Made by a program: the position numbers and the translations under genes. Source: Candidatus Hodarchaeota archaeon (GTDB lineage: Archaea; Asgardarchaeota; Heimdallarchaeia; Hodarchaeales; Hodarchaeaceae). From it: a DNA stretch of 27,964 nucleotides. The notes under the pieces were generated by a model, which had not been told where the DNA came from, did no database searches, and saw only the letters and a list, made by a program, of their open reading frames with translations. The first letter of the stretch is position 1. Every line of letters starts with the position of its first letter. Below are positions 16,001-24,472 of the stretch, one piece after another. The DNA lies in NCBI GenBank assembly GCA_016840305.1, contig JAEOSP010000091.1:1-27964 (forward strand), read 5' to 3'.

Positions 16001-17863
16001 TTATTCTCTCAATAACTGTTCCATAAAATCAGTGACACGACTAGTCAATGCTGCAGGATCTTGTAAATTCCCTTCGACTAATTCTTGATTCTCTAGTAAT
16101 TGATAGGTACACTGTTTCAGCAAAGAAGATTCAGGATCTTTTTCGTATAATGCTTTTAATCCCTTGATTATCGAATGTTCAGCATTTAATTCCATAATTT
16201 TTGCTTGAGGGGTGAAATCATCTTGCATATACCTCATCATTCTAGAAAAAGCAGCTGCTCCTTGACTCATGAGACGACAAGGACTATCTGTCAACGTTTC
16301 AGTGTATTTTACCTTTATTACTCGATTACCAAGGATTTCTTTTAAATGGTCCAAAAATGGATCTTTTTCTTCTTCTTCAGCCTTTTCTTCATCCTGATCT
16401 TCTTTTTCTTCATCAGATTTTGGTAATGGCTCTGGTTCAGCTTGATCAATTGCTTTAAATGATTTTTCATTGAACGTGGTCACATGCATCATTAAAAAAG
16501 TATCAATAGGTTCATCGAAGAGAATAACCTCCTGATCAAGTTTTTTAAAGGGTTCCAAATGAGGGCTACTCTTAAGACTCTGGAGATTTTCACCGAGAAG
16601 ATATAAGATTTCATTTTGATCTTCAGGCATCCTATCGACATATTGAGAGAGAGGGATGGGTTTATCGTCAGATTTTGAAGTTTTAATCCGTAATTGTCTT
16701 AAAAGACGTTCTCTTCGCTTCTCATCTTGAGCAATACCCTCTTTAATGAAAACACCAAACTGTGCATACCACTCAAGATATTTATCCTCATCTTCGTCAG
16801 CGATTTTTTCTAGTTCGTCAATGATCTTTTTCGTGAGTGATTTTTTTATCCGACGTATCGTTCTATCAACTTGGATTACCTCACGACTAACGTTCAACGG
16901 AAGATCCTCTGAATCCACCACGCCAAATACGAATCGCAAATATTCTGGTAAAAGATCTTTAGCTTTTTCTTGGATCAAAATCTTCTTACTATACAATTTA
17001 AGACCGTAATCTTGGTGACTAGAAGTTGCCATCATACGATCTCGTCGATTTGGAAGAAATAATAGAGCTGTAAATTGAATTGGTGCGTCTACATTTAGTT
17101 TTATCCTATGAAATGGTTCTGTGAAGTCCATACTCATTTGACGATAGAACTCGTTAAATTCTTCATCCTTTACTTCCTCCTCCGCTTGATGCCAGATCGG
17201 TGTTTGTCTATTTATTACTTTGTCATCTTCACCCATTCGTATGGGAAAGCCTACAAAATCACTATATTTCTTAATAACAGATTCTAATTTGTAATTATTT
17301 AAGAATTCTTTTGCATCTTCCTTTATTGTAAGAATTATATCAGTACCACGAGTTGGTTTATCTATATAGGTCATTGTAAATTGACCTGAACCATCACTCC
17401 GCCATTCGATTCCCTTCGAATCTGAACTGATTGATCTTGATTGGACAACCACATCATTAGCGACAATGAAAGCACTATAAAATCCCACTCCAAATTGACC
17501 TATTAAATTCGCTGTATCATTCGAATCATTAAGTTGTTTAAGGAATTCTAATGTTCCACTTTGGGCAACTGTGCCAAGATTTTGAACGGTTTCATCATAG
17601 GTCATACCAATTCCAGTATCACTAATAGTAATCGTTCCCTCATCCTCATCAAAGGATATGTTAATCCTTAAATCCGCATCTGGATCTAAAACATTCTCTT
17701 TCTGTTCAAGAAGGACAATCCTAGCCCGATGAAGTGCATCAGCAGAATTTGAAATTAATTCACGCAAGAATATCTCCCGATTCTTATAAAGGCGGTTAAT
17801 TAATATATCAAGAACTTTCTTGACTTCAGCTTGAAAATCATAAGTTTTAGTTTCTTCACTCAT
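16001..17863 (-). CDS. htpG: Hsp90 family chaperone HtpG
   Basis: A 620-residue ATP-dependent chaperone. The N-terminal GHKL ATPase has FLRELISNSADAL (32-44, with catalytic Glu35 and Asn39), DTGIGMT (82-88), GTVAQSGT (97-104) and GQFGVGFYSAFIVA (122-135). The middle domain carries LNVSREVIQ (323-331) with the gamma-phosphate-sensing Arg327. A strongly acidic linker (about 475-500) precedes the C-terminal dimerisation domain. There is no MEEVD tail and no organelle signal, so the organisation is the bacterial type. ATG 17863 is used, with GGTG 6 nt upstream; the in-frame extension to 17890 is not conserved. Most archaea lack Hsp90, so transfer from bacteria is likely. Divergent from the rubredoxin gene. 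Confidence 0.95.
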   Translation of the reverse strand: MSEETKTYDFQAEVKKVLDILINRLYKNREIFLRELISNSADALHRARIVLLEQKENVLDPDADLRINISFDEDEGTITISDTGIGMTYDETVQNLGTVAQSGTLEFLKQLNDSNDTANLIGQFGVGFYSAFIVANDVVVQSRSISSDSKGIEWRSDGSGQFTMTYIDKPTRGTDIILTIKEDAKEFLNNYKLESVIKKYSDFVGFPIRMGEDDKVINRQTPIWHQAEEEVKDEEFNEFYRQMSMDFTEPFHRIKLNVDAPIQFTALLFLPNRRDRMMATSSHQDYGLKLYSKKILIQEKAKDLLPEYLRFVFGVVDSEDLPLNVSREVIQVDRTIRRIKKSLTKKIIDELEKIADEDEDKYLEWYAQFGVFIKEGIAQDEKRRERLLRQLRIKTSKSDDKPIPLSQYVDRMPEDQNEILYLLGENLQSLKSSPHLEPFKKLDQEVILFDEPIDTFLMMHVTTFNEKSFKAIDQAEPEPLPKSDEEKEDQDEEKAEEEEKDPFLDHLKEILGNRVIKVKYTETLTDSPCRLMSQGAAAFSRMMRYMQDDFTPQAKIMELNAEHSIIKGLKALYEKDPESSLLKQCTYQLLENQELVEGNLQDPAALTSRVTDFMEQLLRE

Positions 17864-17895
17864 CCAAAGCACCACTCCTAGAATAATCATGTGAT

Positions 17896-17903
17896 CTTAT
17901 AAG
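17896..17903 (-). promoter_or_regulatory. TATA element for htpG
   Basis: CTTATAAG lies 33-40 nt upstream of ATG 17863 on the minus strand, which would give a short leader containing the ribosome-binding site. The same octamer stands at a matching distance upstream of the small ORF that starts at 24978. Confidence 0.4.
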
Positions 17904-17963
17904 TCATTAAAACTAAAATCACAATAAAAATTAATGCTTTACGGGTTGTTTTGAGAATATAAA

Positions 17964-17972
17964 TTTATAAAG
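17964..17972 (+). promoter_or_regulatory. TATA element for the rubredoxin-flavodiiron unit
   Basis: TTTATAAAG follows an A-rich stretch and would place the transcript start near 17995, about 40 nt before the rubredoxin ATG. It is the best TATA match between the divergent htpG and rubredoxin genes on this strand. Confidence 0.4.
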
Positions 17973-18034
17973 ATATGAAGATCGATGATAACCTACTACT
18001 CATTACTTGTGTATAATAGTAAGAGATGAAAAAT

Positions 18035-18169
18035 ATGGCAAAATGGGAATGTATGATTTGTGGATACATCTATGATGAAGAAGCAGAGGGAGTAAAATTT
18101 GAAGATCTCCCTGATGATTACGTGTGTCCTGAATGTGGTGCACCAAAGGAAGATTTTGAGAAATTATAA
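18035..18169 (+). CDS. Rubredoxin
   Basis: A 44-residue one-iron electron carrier. CMICGY near the N-terminus (C6, C9) and CPECG near the C-terminus (C31, C34) are the four iron-binding cysteines, with conserved aromatic residues (W4, Y11, Y13, Y29, F41) around the site. Family length is 45-55, so it is complete. ATG 18035 gives the usual MAKWECxxCGY opening; an in-frame ATG at 18026 would add three residues. The flavodiiron protein gene starts 43 nt downstream; rubredoxin is the usual electron donor to that enzyme, so they very likely act together. A T-rich run at about 18180-18200 lies between them and could partly end transcription. Confidence 0.92.
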   Translation: MAKWECMICGYIYDEEAEGVKFEDLPDDYVCPECGAPKEDFEKL

Positions 18170-18212
18170 GATTTCTCACTTTTCTTTTTTTAATACTTTT
18201 CCCATTTAAGAG

Positions 18213-19424
18213 TTGAAATTATTGGCATGTATAGAAATTAAGCCTAATATTTATTGGAACGGATTGAACGATCGGACAACGGATTTGTTTGAAGGAATTT
18301 GGCCTATCTCAAAAGAAGGGGTATCTTACAACTCATATATCGTAGTTGATGATAAAGTAGCCCTGATAGATTTGGTTAAAGGAATAAAAACTGATGATTT
18401 CCTGAGTCAGATAGAAGAAGTGGTTGATCCATCAACAGTTGACTACGTAATAATTAATCACATAGAACCAGATCATAGTGGTATGATTAAGACTATGAGG
18501 AAAATAGCTCCGAATGTTACATTCGTAGGCTCTGCTAAAGCACAACAAATGTTAAAAGATTTTTATCAGATTGATTCTAATTTCATGGTTGTCAAAACAG
18601 GCGATAGAATAAAATTAGGAACACACGAGCTTGTTTTTTACGATATGCCGTGGGTTCATTGGCCTGAAACTATAGCTACTTATGAGAAAACCAGTAAAAT
18701 TCTTTTTTCCTGTGATGCTTTTGGTAGTTATGGGGCGCTCGGTGGTTCGATTTTTTCGGATGAATATGAGGATATTGACTTTTATAAGGAGGAAGCCCTC
18801 CGTTACTACGCGAATATCGTTGCGAAGTTTAGTCGATTTGTATTAAAAGCAATCGATTCATTAAAAGGTCTAGAGATAGATATTATTGCTCCTTCCCATG
18901 GTCTTATTTGGAGAAATCCCCAAGAGATCATTGAACTTTATCATAAGTGGGCCATGTATAGTCAAGAACCAGCAGAACAAGGTATTACTCTTCTATATGC
19001 TTCTATGTACGGTAATACAGAAAAAATGATGGGAGCTGTTGTCCAAGGCTTATCAAAGGAAGGAATACCCGTAAAAATTTTTGATGTGGCAAGAACTCAT
19101 GTTAGTTACATTCTTCCATATCTTTGGAAATACCAAGGAGTTATGATTGGAACTCCAACCTATGAAACAAAACTTTTTCCTCCGATGGCATATGTTCTTG
19201 ATATGGCGTCATATAAAAGAATAATTCATAAAGATGTAGCTCGTTTTGGGAGCTTTGGCTGGTCTGGAGGAGCCCAACGTGATTTAGAAGCACGTGTAGA
19301 GAAATTGAAGTGGAGTTTGTTTGATACGTTTGAATTTCCAGGTGGACCTACTCCAGAAGATTACAAGAAGGGTGAAGAGCTTGGTAGAATGTTTGCTAAG
19401 CATCTGAAAGAAACTAGTGGATAA
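18213..19424 (+). CDS. Flavodiiron protein (O2/NO reductase, FprA family)
   Basis: A 403-residue soluble enzyme that reduces O2 to water, or NO to N2O, protecting anaerobes. The metallo-beta-lactamase-like domain (1-250) keeps all diiron ligands: HIEPDH (His83, Glu85, Asp87, His88), His149 in VHWPE, Asp168 in SCDAFGS and His229 in PSHG. The flavodoxin domain (about 257-400) has the FMN loop ASMYGNTEKM. There is no fused rubredoxin or flavin-reductase domain, which fits the separate rubredoxin gene just upstream. The start must be TTG: a TAA sits in frame two codons upstream of TTG 18213. TTG 18222 is an alternative. Confidence 0.93.
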   Translation: MKLLACIEIKPNIYWNGLNDRTTDLFEGIWPISKEGVSYNSYIVVDDKVALIDLVKGIKTDDFLSQIEEVVDPSTVDYVIINHIEPDHSGMIKTMRKIAPNVTFVGSAKAQQMLKDFYQIDSNFMVVKTGDRIKLGTHELVFYDMPWVHWPETIATYEKTSKILFSCDAFGSYGALGGSIFSDEYEDIDFYKEEALRYYANIVAKFSRFVLKAIDSLKGLEIDIIAPSHGLIWRNPQEIIELYHKWAMYSQEPAEQGITLLYASMYGNTEKMMGAVVQGLSKEGIPVKIFDVARTHVSYILPYLWKYQGVMIGTPTYETKLFPPMAYVLDMASYKRIIHKDVARFGSFGWSGGAQRDLEARVEKLKWSLFDTFEFPGGPTPEDYKKGEELGRMFAKHLKETSG

Positions 19425-19529
19425 ATGTGTTTTATCAACTTAACAAGTGATTTATTAGTTTTAAATTAATTAAGCACTTTTATTCGGGTATTCAACATCT
19501 AAGAATTGAATTAATCTTCCTAATAACGA

Positions 19530-19545
19530 ACTCATATAAATATTG
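19530..19545 (+). promoter_or_regulatory. Candidate TATA element for the membrane protein gene
   Basis: CATATAAATATT lies about 65 nt upstream of ATG 19604 in a 179-nt spacer that otherwise holds nothing recognisable. TGAGGA just before the ATG is the ribosome-binding site. Confidence 0.3.
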
Positions 19546-19603
19546 AAACGGAATCAATATCAAATTTTGTTTAAGTAATGAATATAAGTATTGAGGATAA
19601 AAA

Positions 19604-20314
19604 ATGACCCTGAAAAATGTGAAAATTCAGCGATTTAACTGGAAGAATCATAGTGCAACCAGAATAGTTGTATCGACAATAGGTATTCTTATTGGACTTG
19701 CTGGAATAGAACATGGTTTTTTTGAAATACTTCAAGGTGATATTGTACCAGATAGTTTGATGATAACTGCTATCGGACCAGACCAGAGATTCTGGGTTGG
19801 AGCAGCGGAACGAGCTCTAACAATTATTCCAAGTTATCTTATAACTGGCATTGCTGCGATGATAATTGGCTTAATTCTCACAATTTGGGTGGCCGCTTTT
19901 GTAAACAGAAAATACGGTGCTAGTATATTATTAATCTTATCAATCTCTTTATTCCTAGCAGGAGGAGGATTTGGACCTCTCTATTTTGGTGTTTTCGCTA
20001 GTATTTTATCAACAAAGATAGATTCACCGTTGAAATGGTGGAAAGAACATCTACCTGTGAAAATTCAGGATTTTTTTGCTAAATTGTGGCCATCATCAAT
20101 CATTGCCTTTGCACTGATCTTCACGATTTCTGTGGTGATAGCAATTTTTGGTTATCCTTTCCTATGGTTTTTCGATGCTGCTACAACAGAAGCGATTTTA
20201 TGGATCATTGCGTTTTTTATGCTTGGTCTTGTTCCCATTGCAACTCTTTCTGCGTTTTCTTATGATATTCAAGGAAAAAATCAAAAAAACAAGATAAAAA
20301 GAAGGGACTTGTAA
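19604..20314 (+). CDS. Multi-spanning membrane protein of unknown function
   Basis: A 236-residue protein with about five or six hydrophobic segments (about 19-40, 73-98, 106-135, 164-186, 195-218) and a basic C-terminal tail (KNQKNKIKRR). Features that look family-like are GLAGIEHGFFEILQG (31-45), AIGP (56-59), AAERALTIIPSYLITG (67-82) and AGGGFGP (119-125). I have the impression that similar unnamed membrane proteins occur in other archaea and bacteria, but I cannot name a function. There is no enzyme motif beyond a membrane-embedded His37/Glu41. GAGG 7 nt upstream supports the ATG. It is convergent with the SDR gene, 26 nt away. Confidence 0.75.
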   Translation: MTLKNVKIQRFNWKNHSATRIVVSTIGILIGLAGIEHGFFEILQGDIVPDSLMITAIGPDQRFWVGAAERALTIIPSYLITGIAAMIIGLILTIWVAAFVNRKYGASILLILSISLFLAGGGFGPLYFGVFASILSTKIDSPLKWWKEHLPVKIQDFFAKLWPSSIIAFALIFTISVVIAIFGYPFLWFFDAATTEAILWIIAFFMLGLVPIATLSAFSYDIQGKNQKNKIKRRDL

Positions 20315-20340
20315 ACACCAAACTCATATTGTTAAAGTAA

Positions 20341-21177
20341 CTAATTCTCGATTTTGCACAAACCCAAGCTAGTATCCCAGAGTAAATCTACTAGCTTTTC
20401 ATCTAAAACATTTTCTGAAAACGGTTCTTCCTCTAAACGATCAAAATACCTTCCATTAGCATTTATCTCGGAGTTTATTGCAAGATTGATAGGCCCTAAA
20501 GCACCTGTTTTAATTGATCGTTGAAAAAGCCTGAAAAAATTTAATAAAAATCCTATTAATCCTTTAAACTCACCTAAACCTGTTCTAATAACGCCAGGAT
20601 GAACAGCATTTATAGTTACTCCCGAATTTTCAATTAATGATGCATATTTCCTCATATACAAAATATTACAAAACTTAGAATTCATATAGGTTTTTATTTT
20701 GCTGAAGTCTTTTCCATAAGGAGTTAAGTCAACCTTAAAATGTCCTCTTGGATATAATCCAGCATTCACCAAAACAATACGTGATGGAGCACTTTCTTTC
20801 AACCTTGGGAATAGTAAATGATTCAAGAGGAGTGGAGCAATGTGATTTACCATAAAAGCAGATTCTAAACCATCCTCATTAAGGTTCAATTTTCCTGGCC
20901 AAATTCCTGCATTGTGAACTATTGCATCGATCTTGCTGTATTTTTGCATTATGCTAGTACCTAACTCTCTTACCGTCCTGATCGATGACAGATCTCCTTT
21001 TAAGACTTCGATTGATGCATTTTCATATTTTTTGAGTAATTCTTCACGAACTTCCTCCCCTTGTCGTATATTCCTGCAAATCATGACAACATGATTACCC
21101 TTTTCGGATAAGCCTTTCGTAATCCCTCTCCCAATTCCTCGGTTTGCTCCAGTTACGAAAATTAGCTTCCTAGACAC
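20341..21177 (-). CDS. Short-chain dehydrogenase/reductase (retinol-dehydrogenase-like), altered active site
   Basis: A 278-residue Rossmann enzyme. The cofactor motif is TGANRGIG (9-16) and the structural motif HNAG (88-91); Asn111 is the active-site Asn, and the catalytic pair is Tyr164-x3-Lys168 (YMNSK). The usual catalytic Ser position, normally in VSS before the Tyr, reads VLVNAGLY (135-142), so the Ser appears to be replaced by Asn or Ala. An Arg after the first glycine motif and Arg35 suggest NADP(H), which is inference. Overall layout resembles RDH/WWOX-type enzymes acting on lipophilic alcohols. The start is GTG at 21177 with no clear ribosome-binding site. It lies 146 nt downstream of the small GTPase on the same strand. 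Confidence 0.8.
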   Translation of the reverse strand: MSRKLIFVTGANRGIGRGITKGLSEKGNHVVMICRNIRQGEEVREELLKKYENASIEVLKGDLSSIRTVRELGTSIMQKYSKIDAIVHNAGIWPGKLNLNEDGLESAFMVNHIAPLLLNHLLFPRLKESAPSRIVLVNAGLYPRGHFKVDLTPYGKDFSKIKTYMNSKFCNILYMRKYASLIENSGVTINAVHPGVIRTGLGEFKGLIGFLLNFFRLFQRSIKTGALGPINLAINSEINANGRYFDRLEEEPFSENVLDEKLVDLLWDTSLGLCKIEN

Positions 21178-21323
21178 TATAATTCGAACCTAACATTTTC
21201 TGAGTAAGTTTTTCCAAATATTATTATTGGTTCTTCTACCAATTCAATCTAATTATAATTCTGCCTTATATCTTCATTTCTAAAAAATAAAAACGCTTGA
21301 TTACACATCTAAATATGATCAAT

Positions 21324-21848
21324 TCAGCTTATTTTTTTTAGACATTTTCGCATTAACCCTAGGAAGATTTCTGGTAAATCTTTACCACCAAATTTAGCTG
21401 ATGCTTCATGGAAGGCAGTACCTTGCGATCTAGCATATTTTTTTCCATCTTGCGCAGGTATAGCCCTTCTCCCTGCTAAATCGATTTTATTTCCAATGAC
21501 GGTAACAATCTTATCTTCCCCTGCAGCTGAACGATATTCTTTCAACCAATGATCAAGATCATTGAATGTTTCTGTACGTGTTATGTCATAGACAAGAATA
21601 GCCCCGAGAGAACCCTCAAAATATGTTTTTCTAAGGTTTCCAAATTTCTCCTCTCCTGCGGTATCCATGAAAACCAATCGAATTGGTTTATTGTTAATAG
21701 TTATACCTCTTTTAACAGTAATATCAACACCAAGCGTAGGTAAATAATCTTCTGCAAACGTGTTATCAGTATATCTTCTTATTAGAGAAGTCTTACCAAC
21801 TGAATAAGAGCCAACTGAATTTAACTTAATTATTACCTCTTGTGACAA
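21324..21848 (-). CDS. Rab/Ras-like small GTPase
   Basis: A 174-residue single-domain GTPase. The P-loop is GSYSVGKT (13-20), followed by switch I Thr38 in YLPTLGVD, G3 DTAGEE (62-67), G4 NKID (120-123) and G5 SAK (150-152). The effector-side WLKEYR and the spacing are Rab-like. The catalytic Gln that follows DTAG in Rab/Ras is Glu66 here. There is no C-terminal CaaX or Cys-Cys; it ends KCLKKIS with one internal Cys, so eukaryote-style prenylation is not expected. The start is uncertain: the longest frame begins with TTG at 21848 without a ribosome-binding site, while GAGGT a few codons inside might serve a later, non-ATG start. Such Ras-superfamily genes are abundant in Asgard archaea. Confidence 0.88.
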   Translation of the reverse strand: MSQEVIIKLNSVGSYSVGKTSLIRRYTDNTFAEDYLPTLGVDITVKRGITINNKPIRLVFMDTAGEEKFGNLRKTYFEGSLGAILVYDITRTETFNDLDHWLKEYRSAAGEDKIVTVIGNKIDLAGRRAIPAQDGKKYARSQGTAFHEASAKFGGKDLPEIFLGLMRKCLKKIS

Positions 21849-21940
21849 TTTCGACTTCGCCTATTGTTTAGTTAAGACGGATAATTTAAAGCTATTCGTA
21901 TTGTAACTTTATTTCTTCAGTAATATTTCAGAAGTGTTCG

Positions 21941-23152
21941 TTAATCAGATTCTAGAACACTAACTGTTGTTGCAATTGTGGCTTGACACACCTTTTTCAA
22001 GAAGGTAAAATCCAGCGTATTAATGGTATCTCCAGGAGTGTGATAATAGGGATTTCTGAAGTTGGCTGAATCAGTTATCATTAATCCTTTATACCCATGT
22101 TTCCAGAACGGTGCATGATCACTCCTCAATAAATCCCACATATTGCTCCTAATGAATTCAAAATCAAATGGAACTGTTAGATTTACAACAGGTAAGTTGA
22201 TAGAATCAATTTTGCAAGAATTGAAGTAACTTGTAGCAAGTTCACTCGACTGTCCATCACTCACGATTGAAATAAAATCGCCTGTTGTTAAATTTTCATC
22301 TGTATTAAATTTTTCAAATAATTCTGGGTTAATACCTGGTGGAAATTGTTGAGAATTAGGTTTTTTTGAACAATAAGCAATTGTTTCTAAATTAATAACA
22401 CCTGCAATGTCCATCTTTTTTCTTAACGCGTCTTCAACAAAGGCATTACTGCCACAAACAAAGAGATTTCCAATTGGATCTTTACCAAGTTTTTTGTTTA
22501 AATGAATCCATTCTTCAAAAAAATCCATCTCTTTTGAGATTTTAACAAGAGATTTAAGTTCTGATATTGTATCTTTCATTACATCATCAGAAAAGGGTTC
22601 TTTCCCCTGTACTGTTTTAGCAGAAATTCTACTAAATTGATCAAATAATTTCGATTTATACCAAGAGGTGAAGTAATTGTTGTTATCTTTGTAATTGTAT
22701 TTTTTTATTAGTTCTCTTCGCATTTTTTCCAAGTAGGGACTACTTTCTTCGAGATTGAAGCTAATAAATAGTACATTACCATGATAATTGGTTTCTTTAA
22801 GTATTCGTGAAGTTTCAAGCATTACTGCAACTGCAGAAGCATTATCATCCGCCCCGGGAGCGTTATAAACTGTATCATAATGAGAAGATACTATTAATAA
22901 TGGTCCTGTTCGCTCTGGTTCTTTTTGCAGATAACCCAGTACATTAAAATATTCATCTTCCATTCCCTCGATTTTAAAAGGTTGTTTTGAGGTTGAAATA
23001 CCATATTTATCCATAACATTTAATATATAGTCAGCAGCTTTATGTAAATCATTGGGTGAATCAAGAGGATGTTTTATTCCTTGTAATTGAAGTACATGAT
23101 GATAAAGATTTTCAGAACTGACTTTTTGAATTATTTTCTCTGTTGAAACCAT
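21941..23152 (-). CDS. M28-family zinc aminopeptidase-like protein
   Basis: A 403-residue metallopeptidase. Zinc-site motifs are HYD (91-93), GADDNAS (100-106, bridging Asp102), the EE pair (135-136) with the general-base Glu, NLETIAY in place of the usual NLDxIGY, and near the C-terminus SDHAPFW and YYHTPGDT with the last His ligand. A roughly 130-residue helical insertion (about 140-270) separates the two halves and could form a lid. No signal peptide is visible, so it is probably cytosolic and cleaves N-terminal residues from peptides. ATG 23152 has GGAG 6 nt upstream; the TTG at 23167 overlaps that site and is not used. A TATA-like TTTTATAAT stretch lies around 23195-23206. Confidence 0.85.
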   Translation of the reverse strand: MVSTEKIIQKVSSENLYHHVLQLQGIKHPLDSPNDLHKAADYILNVMDKYGISTSKQPFKIEGMEDEYFNVLGYLQKEPERTGPLLIVSSHYDTVYNAPGADDNASAVAVMLETSRILKETNYHGNVLFISFNLEESSPYLEKMRRELIKKYNYKDNNNYFTSWYKSKLFDQFSRISAKTVQGKEPFSDDVMKDTISELKSLVKISKEMDFFEEWIHLNKKLGKDPIGNLFVCGSNAFVEDALRKKMDIAGVINLETIAYCSKKPNSQQFPPGINPELFEKFNTDENLTTGDFISIVSDGQSSELATSYFNSCKIDSINLPVVNLTVPFDFEFIRSNMWDLLRSDHAPFWKHGYKGLMITDSANFRNPYYHTPGDTINTLDFTFLKKVCQATIATTVSVLESD

Positions 23153-23360
23153 TTTTGCTCCGCTCAATTTCCTCTGACTTTATTATTCTCTTCGTTTTTT
23201 ATAATCAACTTATCAATGGTATATAATTCTAGATTTTTCTATACATTATTACACCCTTCTTAATTTCTATTTTGTATAAACGAAAGAAATCATGACTGAT
23301 GAATTTATGTACGGTTCGATTTTTTCAGAGTAAACTTCTTACTTATAATCATAAACGATT

Positions 23361-23370
23361 AAATATAAGC
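23361..23370 (+). promoter_or_regulatory. TATA element for the aldo/keto reductase
   Basis: AAATATAAGC, identical to the decamer at 8991-9000, lies 27-36 nt upstream of ATG 23397. Transcription would begin very near the start codon, giving an almost leaderless mRNA. Confidence 0.45.
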
Positions 23371-23396
23371 ATAAAGTATCAGAAGTAGTGATAAAT

Positions 23397-24371
23397 ATGA
23401 AATATCGAAATGTTGGAAAGACAGGATTAAAAATTAGTGATATTAGTCTCGGAGCTTGGCTCACATATGGTGGGACGGCTGAAGATGAAGCTAGTAAAGC
23501 TTGCATAACCAAAGCAATTGAACTTGGCGTAAATTTTATAGATATTGCTGATGTTTATGCCAGAGGTAAGGCAGAGACAGTAGTTGGGAAGGTAATAACT
23601 GATTATGATCGAAAAGACCTTGTTATTAGCAGTAAAGTATTCTGGCCCATGTCTGATGGGATTAATGACCGTGGTTTAAGTCGTAAACATATTATGGAAT
23701 CCATTGATCGCTCACTTGATCGTATTGGTACAGATTATCTAGATATTTATTTTGCTCATAGATTTGATAGACATACTCCTTTAGAAGAAACTATTCGCGC
23801 TATGTCAGACTTAGTAGATCAAGGTCTTGTTCATTATTGGGGGACATCGGTTTGGTCAGCGTTAAATTTGGAACGTGCCGTATGGATGGCAAAAGATTTG
23901 GGATTGCATGCACCTGTAGTAGAACAGCCTCGTTATAATATGTTGGATAGATATATTGAACTAGATGTTATGGAAACTACTAAAAGAAATGGATTGGGCA
24001 TTGTTTGTTGGTCTCCACTTGCTCAAGGGGTATTAACTGGTAAATATAATGATGGTGTTATACCAGAGGGTTCTCGTGCAACCACAAGTAAATTTATTGA
24101 ACGTGATTTAACAGAAGAAAATTTCACTAAAGTGAAACAATTGCAGGAAATAGCTACTTCACTGGATATCAATGTAGCCCAATTAGCCTTGGCCTGGATT
24201 TTAAGACGTAAAGAAATAAGTGCAGCCATTACAGGAGCTACCTCACCTAAGCATGTTATTTCAAATGTTGAAGCATCAGAAATTTCTTTGAATGCATCTA
24301 CTCTTGAATCAATAGACAAAATTTTAAATAACGCACCTCAGAAACATCCTGTTTACCAGGCACCTTGGTAA
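23397..24371 (+). CDS. Aldo/keto reductase
   Basis: A 324-residue TIM-barrel NADP(H)-dependent oxidoreductase of the Kv-beta/YghZ-like branch. The catalytic tetrad is visible: Asp49 in FIDIAD, Tyr54, Lys80 in ISSK and His121 in YFAHR. The opening MKYRNVGKTGLKIS and the phrases WSPLAQGVLTGKY and ITGATSPKHV are typical. It reduces an aldehyde or ketone; the substrate is not known. ATG 23397 is chosen over GTG 23388 because AGTGAT sits just upstream and the family normally starts at MKYR. It is monocistronic, divergent from the M28 peptidase across a 244-nt AT-rich spacer in which I see promoters but no RNA gene. Confidence 0.9.
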   Translation: MKYRNVGKTGLKISDISLGAWLTYGGTAEDEASKACITKAIELGVNFIDIADVYARGKAETVVGKVITDYDRKDLVISSKVFWPMSDGINDRGLSRKHIMESIDRSLDRIGTDYLDIYFAHRFDRHTPLEETIRAMSDLVDQGLVHYWGTSVWSALNLERAVWMAKDLGLHAPVVEQPRYNMLDRYIELDVMETTKRNGLGIVCWSPLAQGVLTGKYNDGVIPEGSRATTSKFIERDLTEENFTKVKQLQEIATSLDINVAQLALAWILRRKEISAAITGATSPKHVISNVEASEISLNASTLESIDKILNNAPQKHPVYQAPW

Positions 24372-24398
24372 AAATAAAGAGTTTCATTGATGAAGTTA

Positions 24399-24442
24399 AC
24401 AGGAATAGTTAGTAATATTTTGTATACAATTTTTATTCCTGT
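24399..24442 (+). terminator. Inverted repeat downstream of the aldo/keto reductase
   Basis: ACAGGAAT at 24399-24406 pairs with ATTCCTGT at 24435-24442. With one bulged base the pairing extends to GTT/AAC. The 28-nt loop is AT-rich. It starts 28 nt after the stop codon and may mark transcript end or stability; no U-run follows directly. Confidence 0.25.
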
Positions 24443-24472
24443 AACGTCATCTAATGCAGATGGAGGGTAGAT

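Noticed and set aside
21178..21200. GGTTCGAATT on the minus strand, like a tRNA T-arm box
   Set aside because: No matching acceptor stem, anticodon arm or D-arm could be formed around it; it is probably part of the SDR leader.
23291..23330. TGATGA followed by CTGA-like sequence, resembling a C/D box RNA
   Set aside because: The D box is missing at a suitable distance and no terminal stem is seen.
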